Below are positions 34,878 through 45,925 of a DNA stretch of 64,000 bases, piece after piece. Origin of the DNA: Okapia johnstoni (taxonomy: Eukaryota; Chordata; Mammalia; Artiodactyla; Giraffidae); contig CM044320.1 of assembly GCA_024291935.2 (NCBI GenBank), forward strand, positions 49,914,001-49,978,000. Reading direction: 5' to 3'. Within the stretch, counting starts at the first letter, position 1. Each line of letters opens with the position of its first letter. The notes below the pieces were generated by a model that did not search any database, had not been told where the DNA came from, and saw nothing but the letters and a program-made list of their open reading frames with translations. The position numbers and the translations under genes were made by a program.

Positions 34878-36379
34878 CAGAAGTATAAAACTGCAGGGGT
34901 AAATAGCCTGAACTAAAATAATCCAGCCAATAACTAATAAACAAGCATATAATAATAATAATCCCCAAGGCGGAAGGGTGGGAGAGTACTTAGGATTCTA
35001 CAATATATTACCCAAAATGTCCAATTTCCAACAAAAAATTGCAAGACATGCAAAGAAGCACTGAAAAAGTTGTGAGGCAGATTAGATGTTTTTGTAACAA
35101 AGACTTCAAAGTAGCTGTTGTAAATACACTAAAAGAACTAAAGGAAATATTGTTAAAGAAGTAAAGGAAGGTATGATGACAATTTCATATCAAATAGAAA
35201 ATATTAATAAAGAGGTAAACATGATAAACTACCAAATGGAAATTCTGGAGTTGAAAAGTACAAGACCCAAAATGAAAAATTTACTAGAAAAACTTGAGGG
35301 GCTAGAAAGTAGATTTGTACTTTCAAATAAAGAACTAGTGAACTTGAAGATGGATTAATAAAGATTACATAATCTGAAGGGCAAAGAGAAAAAGGGAAAT
35401 GAAGAAAAGTGAATGGACCTTTAGAGAAGTGTAGAACATCATTAATCACACCAACATATGTGTAATGTGAATATCAGAAAGAAAAGAGAGAAAAGGGCAG
35501 AAAAATATTTGAAGACTTAATGGCTGAAACTTCCCAAACATATTAAAAAATAATAATTATGCATCCAGAAAGCTCAAGCAACTCAACTCCAAGTAAGATA
35601 AGCATAAATAAATTCATAAACAAGCACATCATAGTAAAAATGCTGAGAGTCAAAGGCAAGGAGAAAATCTTGAAACTGACGAGAAAAATGATATGTCATT
35701 TATAAGGGAACTCTAATAAGAGTAATGGTTGATTTCTCATCAAAAACATTAGAGGCCAGAAGTCAATGGGATAACCATGTTAAAAGGGTGCCAGAAAAAA
35801 ACCCTCAAGACAAAAACAAAACCTCAATCAGAAAAATCTATCTTGAAAAATTAAGGCAGAATAAAAATAATCCATGATAAACAATAAATGAAAGAATTTA
35901 TCACCAGCAGACCTGGCTTACAAGAACTACTAAAGGAAATTCTTAAGGCTGAAAGGAAATCATCCCTGGGTATAAATTAAATACACACAAAAAAACAGAG
36001 AACCAGTAATAGTAATTATATAATTACCAAACAGTACACAAATTTTTACCATTTTTCTCATGGCTGATTTAAAAAGGAATCCTATAAAACAATACATATT
36101 ATGCAGCATATTATATAGAAATATAATATATCTGCCAGTAACACCAAAAGAGATGAGTGGAAGCAAAACTGTATTGGGCTATGGTAATTACTCCAAATAT
36201 TAACTTAAATTCACCAGAGCAAATGAGGAGAACCAGAAATAAGAAGGTTAATATAACAAATATAACAAAAAGTATAAATATATATTTGTTCTTTTTCCTT
36301 CTTTCAGCTACTTTAAAAGACACGAAATTATATAAAGTACAATTTTAACAATTTATTGATGGATTGGTAGTATTTATGA

Positions 36380-36382
<3 letters not shown>

Positions 36383-36418
<36 letters not shown>
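36383..36418. repeat. (TA)n microsatellite
   Basis: About 18 TA units without interruption. Confidence 0.97.
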
Positions 36419-36419
<1 letters not shown>

Positions 36420-36720
36420 CAGTAATACCACAAAAATGAGATAAAGAAGTGGTAATAACATTTTTATGCCCTACTGGAATCAAGTTAGTATAAATTTGAT
36501 TTGAAGCTGATTTTGATGTTAAGATGTTGATGATAAGCCCTAGCAACCACTAAGAAAATACTTTAAAATATAGTAAAATATATTAAAGAAATTAAAATGC
36601 CACATTAGAAAATATTCACTTTATATAAAATAAAACCAGAAAAGTGGAATAAAGGTAAAAAAAGATAAAAGTCATATGACAAAAGGTAAAGTAGTAGCCA
36701 TAAATACATTTTTGCAATAA

Positions 36721-37069
36721 ATATTTGGAAAATGAAATTAAGATAATAATTTCATTAATGGTAGTTTAAAAAAATACTTAGGAATACATTTTGAGAAGAT
36801 TTTAATCTACAAGTTCAATGACTTTTATAGGTACAGAGATATACATTTTATGTATTTTCTACTTGAGTAAGCTTAGGAAGTTCATATCTGAAAGAGAGGT
36901 CATCAATATACATCTTAGAGATATGAATAGGATACTTAGAGAGAAAGCAACTATATATCAATAAATTCAACAAGTCTGATGAAAAGTATAATTTCCTTAA
37001 AAACAGGAACTTCTTAAGCTCTCTCCTAATTTATCCCTCCCCCTGCTACCCTTGGTAACCACAAATCTG
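36721..37069. other. AT-rich, probably more L1-derived sequence
   Basis: A-rich on the + strand; no distinct motif. Confidence 0.4.
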
Positions 37070-37550
37070 TTCTCTATTTATAGATAGATTCATTTGTGTC
37101 ATATTTTAGACTCCACATATAAGTGATATCATACACTATTTATCTTTCTCTTTCTGACTTCAGTTAGGATGATCATCTCTAGATCCATCCATGTTCCTGC
37201 AGATGGCATTATTTCACTCTTTGCTATGACTGAGTTGTCTTCCATTGTGTGTGTATATATATATATATATATACATATATACACACACACACACAGATGA
37301 ATGAATAATATATATAAGCATACACACCACATCTTCTTTATTCATTCATCTGTTGATGGACGTTTAGGTTGTTTCCATGTCTTGACTATTGTGAATAGTG
37401 CTGCTATGAACATTGTGTACCTGTATATTTTTGGATTAGAGTTTTGTCTGGATATGTGCCAGGAGTGGGATTTCTGGATCATCAGTCTATTTTAGTCTTT
37501 TTAGGAAGACTGTTCAGCACTGTTCTTCAGAGTGCTGTTTGAGTAGATTA
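37070..37550 (-). repeat. Antisense L1 3' fragment with embedded (TG)/(TA)/(CA) tract
   Basis: 'actccacatataagtgatatcata', 'ctagatccatccatgttcctgcagatgg' and 'catctgttgatggacgtttagg' are antisense L1 text. The 37246-37296 stretch is a compound dinucleotide repeat at the place where L1 reads cattgtgtatatg. Confidence 0.85.
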
Positions 37551-37659
37551 AGCATATGATTAATGGATCCCTTCACTTGTCTCAGGAGAAACCAGGAATA
37601 AAGATGGGATTATCTAGTGTATGTTTATATATTTGTGTAAGGGCCTCTTGTTTAAGGGA

Positions 37660-37745
37660 CTTTCCAGGTGGTTCTAGTGGTAAAGAACCCTCAAGTAGGA
37701 GGGCAAGAGACATAAGAGTTTGATCCCTGGGTCAGGAAGATCCAT
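37660..37745 (+). repeat. Partial Bov-tA SINE
   Basis: gactttccaggtggttctagtgg to gtttgatccctgggtcagg; 3' half absent. Confidence 0.75.
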
Positions 37746-37849
37746 AAGGTTCTTATATCAGCAGAAATGTTGCAAGTATGAGTTGAAAGGGACAGAGAAA
37801 GAACTGAAAAAAATGCTGTTGTACTTTTAAAATTCTACAGACAATAAAC

Positions 37850-38275
37850 AGACAGTTGGAAACACATGCTACGCTTCATGAAGAAGGAAGGATGACTCGA
37901 AGGTCAGAGCTGAGGCCCCATAGAACAAGGCCATGTACCCAGAAGGTGGAGCCTCCAGCCACAGAAGATTATATTAGGCCTTGAAACCTAGTGGAGTTTG
38001 CCTGGTTAGATTTCAAAATTGCTTGGGACTAATGACCCCCACTTTTCCTTTTATTTTCTCCCTTTCTGAATAGAAATATCTCTATAAATTAGTCTATGCC
38101 TGGACTACTATTTCATACTTGCAGAGAAGATAAGTTGCTTTCTAGTTTCACAGATCCACAGAGAGAGAAGTATTTTGCTCCAGATGGCTTATATCCAGGG
38201 ACACATGCATAGGTAATTTCAGTGATGAGATTTAGGACTTTTGAGCTGATGAGATTTTGGACTTGAATTGATGCT
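37850..38275. repeat. Old LTR-like interspersed repeat, unnamed
   Basis: Text such as 'cttgcagagaagataagttgc' and 'gatgagattttggacttgaattgatgct' recalls old mammalian LTR families. It stops at the SINE dimer at 38278. Confidence 0.4.
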
Positions 38276-38277
38276 AT

Positions 38278-38604
38278 GTGCTTAGTCATTCAGTCCTGTC
38301 TGACTCTTTGTGACCCCATGGACTGCAGCCTGCCAGGCTCCTCTGTCCATGGGGATTCTCCAGGCAAGAATACTGGAGTGGGTCTCCATGCCCTCCTCCA
38401 GGGGATCTTTCCAATCCAGGGATCAAACCCAGGTCTCCTGCAATTGCAGGCGGATTCTTTACTGACTGAGCCACCAGGGAAGCCCAAGAATACTGGAGTG
38501 GGTAGCCTATCCCTTCTCCAGGGGATCTTCCCAACCGAGGAACCGAACTGGGGTCTCCTACATTGCAGGCAGATTCTTTACCAGCTGAAGTACCAGGGAA
38601 ACCC
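38278..38604 (-). mobile_element. Tandem Bov-tA SINE, two units
   Basis: On the minus strand a full unit (38278-38486) is followed directly by a second, head-containing partial unit (38487-38604). Each carries the antisense head: gagccaccagggaagccc, and a diverged form gaagtaccagggaaaccc. The junction is seamless, either by insertion at the same site or by duplication. Confidence 0.9.
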
Positions 38605-38649
38605 TATAGATACTACAGAAGGGCTGAGACTATTGGGGCCCTTGTGTTT

Positions 38650-39065
38650 GTCTCATCACCTTCTCTGACTCTGACTTCTTTACCCTCCTGTCTCTCTCTG
38701 ATTAGGACCCTTGTGATTGCATTACATTGGGTCTACCCAGATAATCTAGAATAATCTCCTAATCTCAAGATCCTTAAATTAATCAGATCTGAAAAGGTCT
38801 TTTGCCACGTAAAGTAAAATACCTGCAAGTTCTGGTGACTAGAGCTTCCCTGATAGCTCAGTTGGTAAAGAATCCACCTGCAATGCAGGAGACTCTGGTT
38901 TGATTCCTGGGGCGGGGGAGATCCGCTGGAGAAGGGATAGGCTACCCACTCCGGTATTGTGGCTTGGGGAATTCTGGGTCACAAAGAGTCGGACACAACT
39001 GAATGACTTTCACTTTTCTGGTGACTAGGTTGTGGACATATTCAGAAGGCTGTCATTCAGCCTAT
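38650..39065 (-). repeat. Old interspersed repeat, family B (unnamed), split by a SINE
   Basis: The + strand reads antisense to the copy at 45926: 'gattaggacccttgtgattgcattacattggg', 'ccagataatctagaataatctcc', 'ttgccacgtaaagtaaaat'. After the SINE it resumes with 'ggttgtggacatattcagaagg'. Confidence 0.65.
38843..39015 (+). mobile_element. Bov-tA SINE with a 13-bp target-site duplication
   Basis: agcttccctgatagctcag to acacaactgaatgactttcac, between perfect ttctggtgactag repeats at 38830-38842 and 39016-39028. Confidence 0.95.
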
Positions 39066-39079
39066 CACAAGTCCCAAAC

Positions 39080-39515
39080 TGGAAACAACTCAAATGTCTC
39101 TGGATAGATGAATAGAAATAGATTTTTAAAATTTGTGATATTTTTCTCAGCAATGAAAAGGAACGTGCTATTGATATGCATAACAACATGGATGAACCTC
39201 AAATAGTTTTTTTTTTTAATTTTCGAAATAAAAAACATGAAAAATAGAGTATGTACTATATAATTCAATTTTTATAAAAATCCAGAAAATTAAATCTAAT
39301 CTATAGAGATAGCAAATCAGTGATTATCTGTATACTGGGAGGTGGGAAAGGAATTGGGAGGGAGAGAGGGAGACATTACAAAATGACCTGAGGAAATTTT
39401 GAGGGTGATGTGTTTACTGTGTTGATCATAGTGATGGCTTTATACACATGACAAAACTTATCAAATTGAACACTTTGCCTGTGTACCATTTTATGCCTCA
39501 GCAAAACCATTGATA
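39080..39515 (+). repeat. Sense L1 3' fragment
   Basis: 'aactggaaacaactcaaatgtc', 'aacaacatggatgaacctc' and 'tacacatgacaaaacttatc' are typical L1M 3' text. Confidence 0.8.
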
Positions 39516-39631
39516 ATAGAGAAGTAAACACAGTCTGTAAATTTATTGAGTAGCTTTAGCCTAGAGAATTTGGCATTCTCTTACCTCTAGTTAGATAATA
39601 TAGGGAAAGAGCAAATTAGCCTAGGTGGCTT

Positions 39632-40014
39632 TGTCAGGCTCTCTCACTCTGAGGCCTCTCATTCTTGCCCCACGTTTTGTAAATAATGTTTATGTAACAG
39701 CTGAGATCACTTATAACACTGCATATGCCCGGCCCGAGGTACTTGCTTGGTCACGGGCTACTTTGTGCGGTATGCATATATGAGCTCCACCTAAAAAGTG
39801 GCTTACTACTGTATCATGGCTGTGTCCGTTGGGTCAGCCACGAGAGGAGAGCGTATAGCCTGTCTGCTGCTAGCTAGTGCTTCTGTGCCAGCCAGGAGAG
39901 AATAAATACGTTTGTAGTTCCTATGGCTCCTTGAGTTTTCTTCTAACTTCCTCGCTTGCACCTTGTCTACCATGGGTTCAAGGAACAGTGTGCACAGTGA
40001 GATACAGCAAGACA
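39632..40014 (+). mobile_element. Retroviral-type LTR, followed by a primer-binding-site-like sequence
   Basis: It begins tgtcaggctc and ends …gaca. It has a TATA-like gcatatatgag near 39774-39784 and AATAAA at 39901-39906, placed as promoter and polyadenylation signals would be in an LTR. Just after the end, at 40015-40032, comes attggcatcaggaatagg. A TGG two bases past a …CA end is how a tRNA primer-binding site begins. No gag or pol follows, so only the LTR and the start of the leader remain. The boundaries are my estimate; no flanking duplication was found. Confidence 0.55.
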
Positions 40015-40032
40015 ATTGGCATCAGGAATAGG

Positions 40033-41049
40033 AGCAGTGAGACATAATATACATGAATATACATGCTATGGCTAAATTTCACATACCACACAAGTATCAT
40101 ATGGCAGATACCATTTAATTATCTTATTCTATAACTTAGTCTTTTAAAAAGAGCTTTTTCTTTAAAAAGTCTTTAGTGAATAGAGATACATTTGAATTCC
40201 CATTTTATCTATATCCCCAAAGTCGTATATATTGAGGAAGTCAATAAATACTTACCAAGGAAAGATAAAAATAGCAAAAGTTAGCACAGTGTATTCTACT
40301 TAACAAGGCTATTTCCTTGTAAGGACGTTGGTTGTTTTTCGTTATTTGACCCTTATGACTTAATTATAGATACAAATCCAACCAGATCTGGGAAAGTAGA
40401 ATAGGGAAGTTGGACTCATCAGTTTGAGACTTGAAAGAGAGGGACTATGATTGTTGATTCCCAGATCTTTTAGCCTGGGTAGTTTGGGTAGTGATGATTT
40501 CATTCAGAGTGGGAGTTGGGAGAGTACATAAATAGCCATTAACATAAAGCAAGATGAATTATAATTGAAGGAGGTAAGGGAAATATGGTGCTTAATCAGT
40601 TAAGTTCCAATATACAGGTTTTTATTGATTGTGGTGCATGCTTGGGGGATACAGATATGAGTGACATTTATCTCAGGTTGCTTTGGGTCTGTATGGCTCT
40701 ACAGGTATGCATGCAAATAAACTGAAATACAAACAGGAGCTTTGGGAAGCAACTCTTACTTGCATTGTACTTTCAGATCTTATTAGATGTTGACTGAAAG
40801 GACCAGATATCTATTCTTCCTTATGACTATACAGAGTAAAAAACGACCCTTCTTTGTGAAGGAGGTGACTTTGGTATTGACACATTATAAAGAAAGAAAA
40901 ATTGACCCTTAGTTTTTCTTTTTATGACATGCCTTATTCCCTAACGAAATACACATATACACAGATCTATTGGTTTGAGGTCTCAGTCAAGGCTTGGCTT
41001 GGATTCGTTATCTGGTCTATCTTTTTTGTCTGGTAGTTTAGTGAAGCCA
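40033..41049. other. Intergenic, nothing recognised
   Basis: No retroviral frame, exon or clear repeat is found here. Confidence 0.45.
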
Positions 41050-42636
41050 GATTGTGATGGGGCGGGGCAGGCACACAGCTGTTAGCATGCAACCGTTAAT
41101 TAGCCTGAGACCAGTTAGCGCGAGACCGCGAGACCGATAGCAAACAACCTTTACAGGACTGTTGGCACGAGACTGTTAGCAGGTGACCCTTAATGTGAAG
41201 CAGTTAGAGGTCCCGCTTTGCAGTCAGTCAGCCTGGCAGTGGTCCTGGCCGCAGAGAGTGTGGTGAGAGGTGGATCCCAGCCTTCTCCTTGGGATTTAAC
41301 AGCCTCTCCAGCCTCGGGGTTGGCGAGTGAGCTGGGGGCCAGGGACAGGCTGAGGGCTGTGTCCTACAGAGCTCCAGAGCCCTCCCCATGGCTGCCCACT
41401 GGCGGGGCCCAAGCCTTGAAGCACCAGCAAACCTCTCTCCCATCCCCACTTCCCCGGCCTAATGGTGGCAGCAGTCTTCATGGGTCCCGGTCCAGGGAGT
41501 CCTCAGCAACTGGAATATATGGACACTACCATTAAGGTAACAGTTTCCACCAACTTCAGTCTTTGTTCAAGTTTCAAAACTTGGTATAGCTTAAAGGGGT
41601 TGTCTACCCCCAGGAGGTGGCCAGAGGTCAGGGTTAAGTTGCAAGGACATTGCATGTCTTTACTTCAGGTCCACCTCTGTGGTTGGCGCTATTCTCCAAG
41701 AAAGGTGATTGTTGTGAGCTGGGTATTAATCTGATTGTCATTTCCTAGACTATCAGTGTATTCCTATTGTGTGCATGCTCCCTCGTGTCTGACGGTTGGT
41801 GACCCCCATGGACTGTAGCCTGCCGGGCTCCTTTGTCCATAGGACTTTCCAGGCAAGAATACTATAGTGGGTTGCCATGCCCTCCACCAGGGGATCTTCC
41901 TGACCCAGGAATTGAACCCACGTGTTTTGCATTAGCAGGTGGATTCTTTACCATCTGAGTTAGGAGGGAAGCCCTGTATTCCTATTGACCCTATACAAAT
42001 GATTGTCTCCAGTTTAATTGACAAGCTTGAGGGCCAGCTGGGTCCTGGGTGTCTGTCTCCCTCAGTGATGATGGATGGCAGGGCCGGGTCTGGGTGACAT
42101 CAGCTGAGATCTGCCTCTTCAGCTGGGTCTGGGCACTGATAGGAGGACCCAGGCTGGGTGCTGGATGAAGGCTCTGGGGCAGGGTAACAGGCCCACGCAG
42201 GGACCCCTTCTCTTAACCAGAGCTTGGGCCTTGGAAGGTGAAAGTCAAGCCTTGAGACCTTGCTCTTTCTTGTCAGAACAAAATAGTATTTGATTTGGTG
42301 GAGGTTTACAGGAATATAGTGACCTGACCACAGCCTGACCTCAAGGAAAAAGGATCTGACACCAAGAAGTTGGCAACTAACCATGCCCCTCCCTTATCTT
42401 TCCTAGAAAAAGAGTTTTGCTGAAAGCTTTTGGGGACTGGGGTTTTTAAGGCATGAGTTACCTGTATCCTTGCATGGCCTTGCAACGAGCCTTTCTCTGC
42501 TCCGAACTCTGATGTTTTGGTGTTGTTTGGCCTCATTGTGTGCTGGGCACGTGTTCAAACAGAATCAAAATCAAAGCCCTAGGGCTTTTGCCGCACCAAG
42601 GAATAATCTGTTTCTTGATGGTTTTATCTTCAGTTT
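41050..42636. repeat. GC-rich block, possibly a long ERV LTR, interrupted by a SINE
   Basis: A sharp rise in GC and CpG over both flanks. Its start (41079-41190) has degenerate repeats of a gttagcgcgagacc-like unit. The middle is open for 105 codons on + (41218-41535) with no recognisable protein. The right part has 'gttacctgtatccttgcatggccttgc' and 'ggtgttgtttggcctcattgtg', which recall ruminant endogenous-retrovirus LTR or leader text. An ordinary unannotated CpG island or first exon is an alternative. BovB starts right after it. Confidence 0.4.
41770..41974 (-). mobile_element. Bov-tA SINE with a 13-bp target-site duplication
   Basis: Antisense unit between perfect tgtattcctattg repeats (41757-41769 and 41975-41987). 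It splits the GC-rich block. Confidence 0.95.
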
Positions 42637-43215
42637 TCTTCCAGTTTAGTTCAGTTCAGTCTCTCAGTCGTGTCTGACTCTTTGTGACCCCATGGACTGC
42701 AGCATGCCAGGCCTCCCTGTCCATCACCAACTCCCGGAGTTTACCCAAACTCATGTCCATTGAGTCGGTGATGCCATCCAACCATATCATCCTCTGTCCT
42801 CCCCTTCTCCTCCCACCTTCAATCCTTCCCAGCATCAGGGTCTTTTCCAATGAGTCAGCTCTTCACATCAGGTGGCCAAAGTATTGAAGTTTCAGCTTCC
42901 ACATCAGTCCTTCCAATGAACACTCAGTACTGATCTCCTTTAGGATGGACTGGTTGGATCTCCTTGCAGTCCAAGGGACTCTCAAAAGTCTTGAACTGTT
43001 CAAAAGTTTTGAACACCACAGTTCAAAAGCATCAATTCTTCGGCGCTCAGCTTTCTTTATAGTTAGACTCTCACATCCATACATGGCTACTGGAAAAACT
43101 ATAGCCTTGACTAGACAGACCTTTGTTGGCAAAGTAATGTCTCTGCTTTTTAGTATGCTGTCTAGGTTGGTCATAACTTTCCTTCCAAGGAATAAGCACT
43201 TTTAATTTCATGGCT

Positions 43216-44435
43216 TCAACAATACATGAACCGTGAACTTCCAGATGTTCAAGCTGATTTTAGAAAAGGCAGAGGAACCAGAGTTCAAATCTCCAACATC
43301 CGCTGGATCATCGAAAAAGCAAGAGTTCCAGAAAAACATATATTTCTGCTTTATTGACTATGCCAAAGCCTTTGACTGTGTGGATCACAATAAACTGTGG
43401 AAAATTCTGAAAGAGATGGGAATACCAGACCATCTGACCTGTCTCTTGAGAAACCTGTATGCAGATCAGGAAGCAACAGTTAGAACTGGACATGGAACAA
43501 CAGACTGGATCCAAATAGGAAAAGGAGTCAGGGCTGTATATTGTCACCTTGCTTATTTAACTTATGTGCAGAGTACATCATGAGAAACGCTGGGCTGAAA
43601 GAAACACAAGCTGGAATCAAGATTGCCAGGAGAAATATCAATCACCTCAGATATGCAGATGACACCACCCTTATGGCAGAAAGCAAAGAAGAACTAAAGA
43701 GCCTCTTGATGAAAATGAAAGAGGAGAGTGAAAAAGTTGGCTTAAAGCTCAACATTCAGAAAACTAAGATCATGGCATCTGGTCACATCACTTCATGGGA
43801 AATAGATGGGGAAACAGTGCAAACAGTGTCAGACTTTATTTTTTTGGGCTCCAGAATCACTGCTGATGGTGATTGTAGCCATGAAATTAAAAGACACCTA
43901 CTCCTTGGAAGGAAGGTATGACCAGCCTAGATAGCATATTGAAAAGCAGAGACATTACTCTGCCAATAAAGGTCCATCTAGTCAAGGCTATGGTTTTTCC
44001 AGTAGTCATGTATGGATGTGAGAGTTGGATGGTGAAGAAAGCTGAGTGCCGAAGAATGGATGCTTTTGAACTGTGGTGTTGGAGAAGACTCTTGAGAGTC
44101 CCTTGAACTGCAAGGAGATCCAACCAGTCCATCATAAAGGAGATCAGTCCTGGGTGTTCATTGGAAGGACTGATGTTGAAACTGAAACTCCAATACTTTG
44201 GCCACCTCATGCGAAGGGTTGACTCATTGGAAAAGACCCTAATGCTGGGAAGGATTGGCGGCAGGAGGAGAAGGAGACGACAGAGGATGAGATGGCTGGA
44301 TGGCATCACTGACTCAATGGACATGGGTTTGGGTAGACTCCGGGAGTTGGTGATGGACAGGGAGGCCTGGCGTGCTGCGATTCATGGGGTCACAAAGAGT
44401 CGGACACGACTGAGTGACTGAACTGAGAGACTGAG
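43216..44435 (+). mobile_element. Inner, 5'-truncated BovB nested in another BovB
   Basis: It starts tcaacaatacatgaaccgtg and ends with the BovB tail gagtgactgaactgag. Its target-site duplication, aatttcatggct (43204-43215 and 44436-44447), is made of the outer BovB's own sequence, so the insertion order is certain. Confidence 0.95.
43233..44421 (+). pseudogene. BovB reverse-transcriptase remnant, three visible breaks
   Basis: Pieces of one protein lie in 43233-43583, 43541-43921, 43918-44106 and 44161-44421. Compared with the 24395 copy, a 4-base loss in ggagtcagggctg (about 43529) shifts the frame before the palm. One lost base in ggaaggtatgacc (about 43915) shifts it again. A TGG to TGA change at 44104-44106 gives a stop. 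The catalytic LRYADD motif and the C-terminal [15 protein letters not shown] remain readable. Confidence 0.85.
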
Positions 44436-44480
44436 AATTTCATGGCTGCAGTCACCATCTGCAGTGACTATCTTCCAGTT

Positions 44481-45189
44481 AGTAAGCTACAAATATCCCA
44501 TCATTGACAAAGAATGCTGGTCTAAAGTCACAAGGCAGTCTGATGAAATGACAGTTTACGGTACAAGATCAACATCATGAGAAATGTTTTCCCAATGTGA
44601 CAATGACTCAAATTCCTATTGGATCAAGTTGATGTTAGTTATCTCTAAAATAGCATACCGTGGAATATTAGACCTCAGTTGAATCAGCTTTAGAAAGTAG
44701 ATACCATAATGGGGAAAAATGCACTAGTCCCACCATGTAAAACCCATGACATTAATCTCATTCAGTTAAGTATAAGACTATACCTGAGAGGGAGTGAGAA
44801 ATCAGGCTTGGTTGTAGAGCTCATTTATAATATCTCCCTATAAGGGAGAAGTGATATCATGAATTTTCTGTGCCTAAGTAAGAGGGAGCATCAGAACAGT
44901 GAAACAGGACCCCCAAAGTGGGAAACACTGTTTACTTGAATTGTGTTTTGTGATGTCATCAGTACATGGGATCTAACACATGGTTTTGCAGCCATTGTGA
45001 GCTACAGCTATTGTCAGCTTGTGGAGTGTGTGATGTTTCTTAAATTTCTCTTATCTCATTCTTTTTTGGGAGGTGGTGGTGAGAGGAGAAGCTCTTCTGA
45101 AAGAACCATTGTTATTGACTCTTGATTTCTTTGGTATTGCTTATAATATGGTAAAAAGCCCATTGTGGATTTTTAGAATTTGACAAATA
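44481..45189. other. Intergenic, unclassified
   Basis: Moderately complex sequence without splice-flanked frames. Possibly an old LTR (for example 'atatctccctataagggag'). Confidence 0.35.
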
Positions 45190-45375
45190 GCCTTGAATTT
45201 TAGCTATACCACTTGCTAGCTGGCAAACTTGGGAAACTTACCTAGTTTTCTCTGGGTATTATTTTCCTCTTCTTTTAATACCTACATTACCTGTTGTTGT
45301 GAGCTTTAATTATTATTAAATTTTGTAAAGCCTGTATCTTTGTGCCTGAGAAATAGTAGCCATTTAATAAAAGTT
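45190..45375 (+). repeat. MIR SINE
   Basis: Sense MIR: 'ccacttgctagctggcaaacttggg', 'ttgttgtgagctttaattatt', 'gagaaatagtagccatttaataaa'. Confidence 0.7.
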
Positions 45376-45625
45376 AGTTTTTTCTCCTCTTCACATCCCA
45401 CACACCTTTAAACATAGTTACATCCTCAGGTGTCAGAAAAACTGCTTCAAAATCTGCTCAAAGTATTTTGGGTTAAAACTGCATGATGCTTACTGATGTA
45501 TTTCCAGTACTGACAGTGGTTATTATAGCATGAATCATTGCATGTATAGAGCTTATAGGTATCATTGAAATCCTTCAAGCAATCACTTCTAATATGCTTT
45601 TATCCAATCTCCTGACCCTCACCAA

Positions 45626-45649
45626 ACACACACACACACACACACACAC
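45626..45649. repeat. (CA)n microsatellite
   Basis: About 12 CA units. Confidence 0.96.
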
Positions 45650-45925
45650 TGCAGTACTCATGAGCTATCTAAGGTAGTATTGGCATATTAAATATTGTTG
45701 CTGTCCAGTTTTTTTTTTTCACACTGTGGTTATCAAGAGGAATGAATCAGAAACTCTCCAGAACAATTATTGAAGAATTTAGGAGCCAAAAATATTGATT
45801 TACAATCTCCTATCAATTTTTAAGTGTATTGTATTTTGGGTGGCTTGTATGTGAGCTATTAATACTTTACCATAGACCTCATATTAAGTCTGTACCATAG
45901 CTTCATATTAATACACTTAAGAGAC

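Larger units (their letters stand above)
34048..36720 (+). repeat. HAL1/L1-type element, sense
   Basis: The first part (34150-34880) is comparatively GC-rich, like an L1 5' region. It is followed by an A-rich ORF1-like portion at 35090-35960, with 'gactaaaggaa'-type text and the coiled-coil frame MMTISYQIENINKEVNM at 35173-35358. 3'-UTR-like text follows, with 'cctagcaaccactaagaaaat' near 36540. I see no ORF2 between them, as expected for HAL1 (half-L1) elements, which carry ORF1 only. The reading frame is broken. A (TA)n run at 36383-36418 lies inside. Confidence 0.55.
42647..44470 (-). mobile_element. Outer BovB, split by a second BovB
   Basis: Antisense BovB 3' end from tagttcagttcagtctctcag to 43215, resuming at 44448 with gcagtcaccatctgcagtgac and ending at 44470. 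Perfect tcttccagtt flanks (42637-42646 and 44471-44480) define one insertion of roughly 590 bp, excluding the inner element. The protein frame is broken. An in-frame extra stretch (ttgaactgttcaaaag, near 42983) looks like a small internal duplication. Confidence 0.92.

Noticed and set aside
41218..41535. 105-codon Pro/Ser-rich frame in the GC-rich block as a coding exon
   Set aside because: GC-rich DNA is poor in stop codons, so open frames are expected on both strands; no splice or motif support.
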